Shown here piece after piece: positions 62,601 to 64,000 of a stretch of 64,000 bases of DNA (positions within the stretch are counted from its first letter, which is position 1; the number at the start of each line of letters is the position of its first letter). Both the position numbers and the translations under genes were made by a program. This DNA comes from Mangifera indica (taxonomy: Eukaryota > Streptophyta > Magnoliopsida > Sapindales > Anacardiaceae): positions 5,260,771 through 5,324,770 of the forward strand of contig NC_058137.1 in NCBI RefSeq assembly GCF_011075055.1, in the 5' to 3' direction. Under the pieces are notes generated by a model. The model was not told the DNA's origin and did not search any database. It saw only the letters and a list, made by a program, of their open reading frames with translations.

Positions 62601-64000
62601 TTGGATAAACTTATCTTCTTATTGCTTCTAAACTTTATGCATGTGTTAAAAGATTATAAAATTGCAAATATTTAGATTATTTTCTAAAATACCTTTTTGG
62701 AGTGGCGACTATTAATAGGATGTATACGAGTGTGATACACCTACCTATTGGTGGGGATTTTTCTGATAGCATGATACCCTTTAGCTGGTATGCTGAGTAA
62801 CTGTGTATGCCTGAACCTTTTTTCAGGTAATTATTGACTGCATCTGGCAATATCATTTTGTTGTATTCATACAGTCTCTGAATCACTGAGCTGCCCTGGT
62901 TATATCATTATTTGGGTAACAATTGGGTCAACTATAATGAGTTGTCCTGTTGAAATATTGTAATTTAGTATAAAGAAATAAATTACATCAATCCATCTAT
63001 CTCTACAAACATTGTGTCAGAATAGAATTATTTGAATTAAAAGAATTAATTACCTCTATACATCTGTATAAGTTTAAGCTTTTAACATGTTATCTAATGT
63101 AATATTTATGTAGGATGATATAGTTAAATGTGTTCATTAAACATTATATTGGACTTTGATGTCTTAACGGGCTAACTTCTTTTTTAATCTTTGTGAAAGG
63201 GTCACGAGGTAGATGCATACGGAATAGGAACCTACCTGGTCACTTGCTATGCTCAGGCTGCTCTAGGTTGTGTTTTCAAGCTCGTTGAGATCAATAGTCA
63301 ACCTCGCATAAAACTTTCTGAAGATGTTTCAAAGGTGTGAGCATGCTGCCTAGAATCTTATAGTGTCATTGCTGTTCACTTTTAAAATTTGTATTCCTTT
63401 TCTGAATACTAGGTTTCTATGCCCTGTAAAAAACGGAGTTATAGATTATATGGCAGAGAAGGTTTCCCTCTGGTGGACATAATGACAGGAGAAAATGAAC
63501 CATCTCCGAAGGTATTCTGTCTTTAAAGACTTTTTCATCTACTGTGCTGTGTATGTTACCACTCTCTGGTACTTTGAGCTATTTGCAATTTGTCATCTGT
63601 CAGTTTGCATTCTTACGACTGTACTAAAAAATTTTTATCAGACGGTATATGATGATGATGGTAATGATGCAAGTAGAAAGGCCCCTTTTTTAATTAGATT
63701 GTAAAATTGCAGGTGGGAGAACGAATTTTGTGTCGTCACCCTTTTAATGAATCTAAGAGAGCATATGTGGTGCCACAGCATGTTGAAGAACTTCTGAAGT
63801 GCTACTGGCCTGGGAACTCAGGTGGGCGTATGTGAAATTTTACCGAGATAAGCACTAATAATGCATAAAACTCAGAACGTATAATTTTTTGGATTAAAAT
63901 AATTCAATGTTGTTGCAACTATCAGATTACACAATTTGGTTCTCTGTCTAACATCTGAGTGGCATTTTTGTGTCCTTAAGGTAAACGAAGAGAAGATTTA
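56696..64000 (+). CDS. Nicotinate phosphoribosyltransferase, copy 2 (intact as far as seen, cut by window end)
   Basis: Preiss-Handler pathway enzyme of NAD synthesis, presumably cytosolic. Exons: 56696-56856, 57560-57707, 58294-58413, 58499-58633, 58719-58780, 59240-59315, 60019-60120, 61548-61664, 61788-61846, 62403-62577, 63200-63334, 63413-63511, 63713-63821, and exon 14 from 63981 to the window edge. All junctions keep the frame. Exon 10 ends LDALNKQ and continues with [15 protein letters not shown], the correct family sequence that copy 1 loses. Signatures as in copy 1, including GIRLDSGDL and SNDLNEETL. Compared with copy 1 nearly all exon differences are silent (Gly/Ala in exon 1 and Gly/Asp in exon 10 are the replacements I noticed), so the protein is under purifying selection. 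The last about 63 codons lie beyond the window. Confidence 0.9.
60595..61115 (-). mobile_element. Solo-LTR-like insertion in NAPRT intron 7 (right copy)
   Basis: Counterpart of 18031-18552 at the same intron position, with the same TG...CA ends and the minus-strand CCTATATAAAGAGGC promoter-like motif. Shared presence dates it before the block split. Confidence 0.45.

Larger units (their letters stand above)
43213..64000. repeat. Right copy of the >=21 kb segmental duplication
   Basis: Partner of 1-21440. It contains the bHLH gene at 48364-51154 and NAPRT exons 1-13 plus the start of exon 14 up to the window edge. It differs from the left copy by a 482-bp MITE at 46150, a 77-bp local tandem duplication at 47511, absence of the hAT element found at 11227-12197, and absence of about 270 bp corresponding to 2427-2705. 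Both resident genes read through without frame lesions here, unlike the left copy. Confidence 0.97.

Noticed and set aside
1..64000. CRISPR arrays, operons, phage or bacterial defence modules
   Set aside because: Spliced plant genes and plant transposons throughout; no regularly spaced repeats and no prokaryotic gene organisation.

Overview
This is nuclear DNA of a flowering plant, most likely a eudicot. It is AT-rich, its genes have many short exons with GT-AG introns, and plant-type transposons lie between them. The genes are those of plant developmental and metabolic pathways; I cannot name the species.

Layout. Positions 1-21440 and about 43213-64000 are two direct, nearly identical copies of one block, in the same gene order and orientation and offset by 42.6-43.2 kb. 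Each copy carries a bHLH transcription factor of the ALCATRAZ/SPATULA type (8 coding exons) and then nicotinate phosphoribosyltransferase (15 coding exons, NAD salvage). The block runs off both ends of the window, so neither outer boundary is seen. Between the copies lie an intronless MAPKKK19/20/21-like kinase on the minus strand that is broken by several small indels; a 500-base N gap; the 3' three quarters of a CURLY LEAF-type Polycomb H3K27 methyltransferase; and an intact GPI-anchored PI-PLC X-domain protein.

The two copies differ in informative ways. In the right copy the bHLH exons join into an uninterrupted 413-residue frame, and NAPRT is open as far as the window edge. The left copy has a one-base net loss at the bHLH exon 5 donor and a one-base deletion in NAPRT exon 10, each shifting the frame. 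A hAT-like element with a degraded 8-bp target duplication is only in the left copy, and a Harbinger-like MITE with a 3-bp duplication is only in the right. A TRIM-like retroelement, a solo LTR in a NAPRT intron and a 287-bp palindrome are shared, so they predate the split.

Two readings remain open. It may be a real tandem duplication with a period near 43 kb. Or it may be two haplotype contigs placed side by side across the N gap: the left contig would be bHLH-NAPRT-kinase and the right one CLF-PLC-bHLH-NAPRT, which overlap in exactly the duplicated genes. Several frame lesions are single-base length changes in short homopolymers, so some could be consensus errors. The genes do not form one pathway, and I see no CRISPR, no rRNA or confident tRNA gene, and no evidence of a new multi-gene system.
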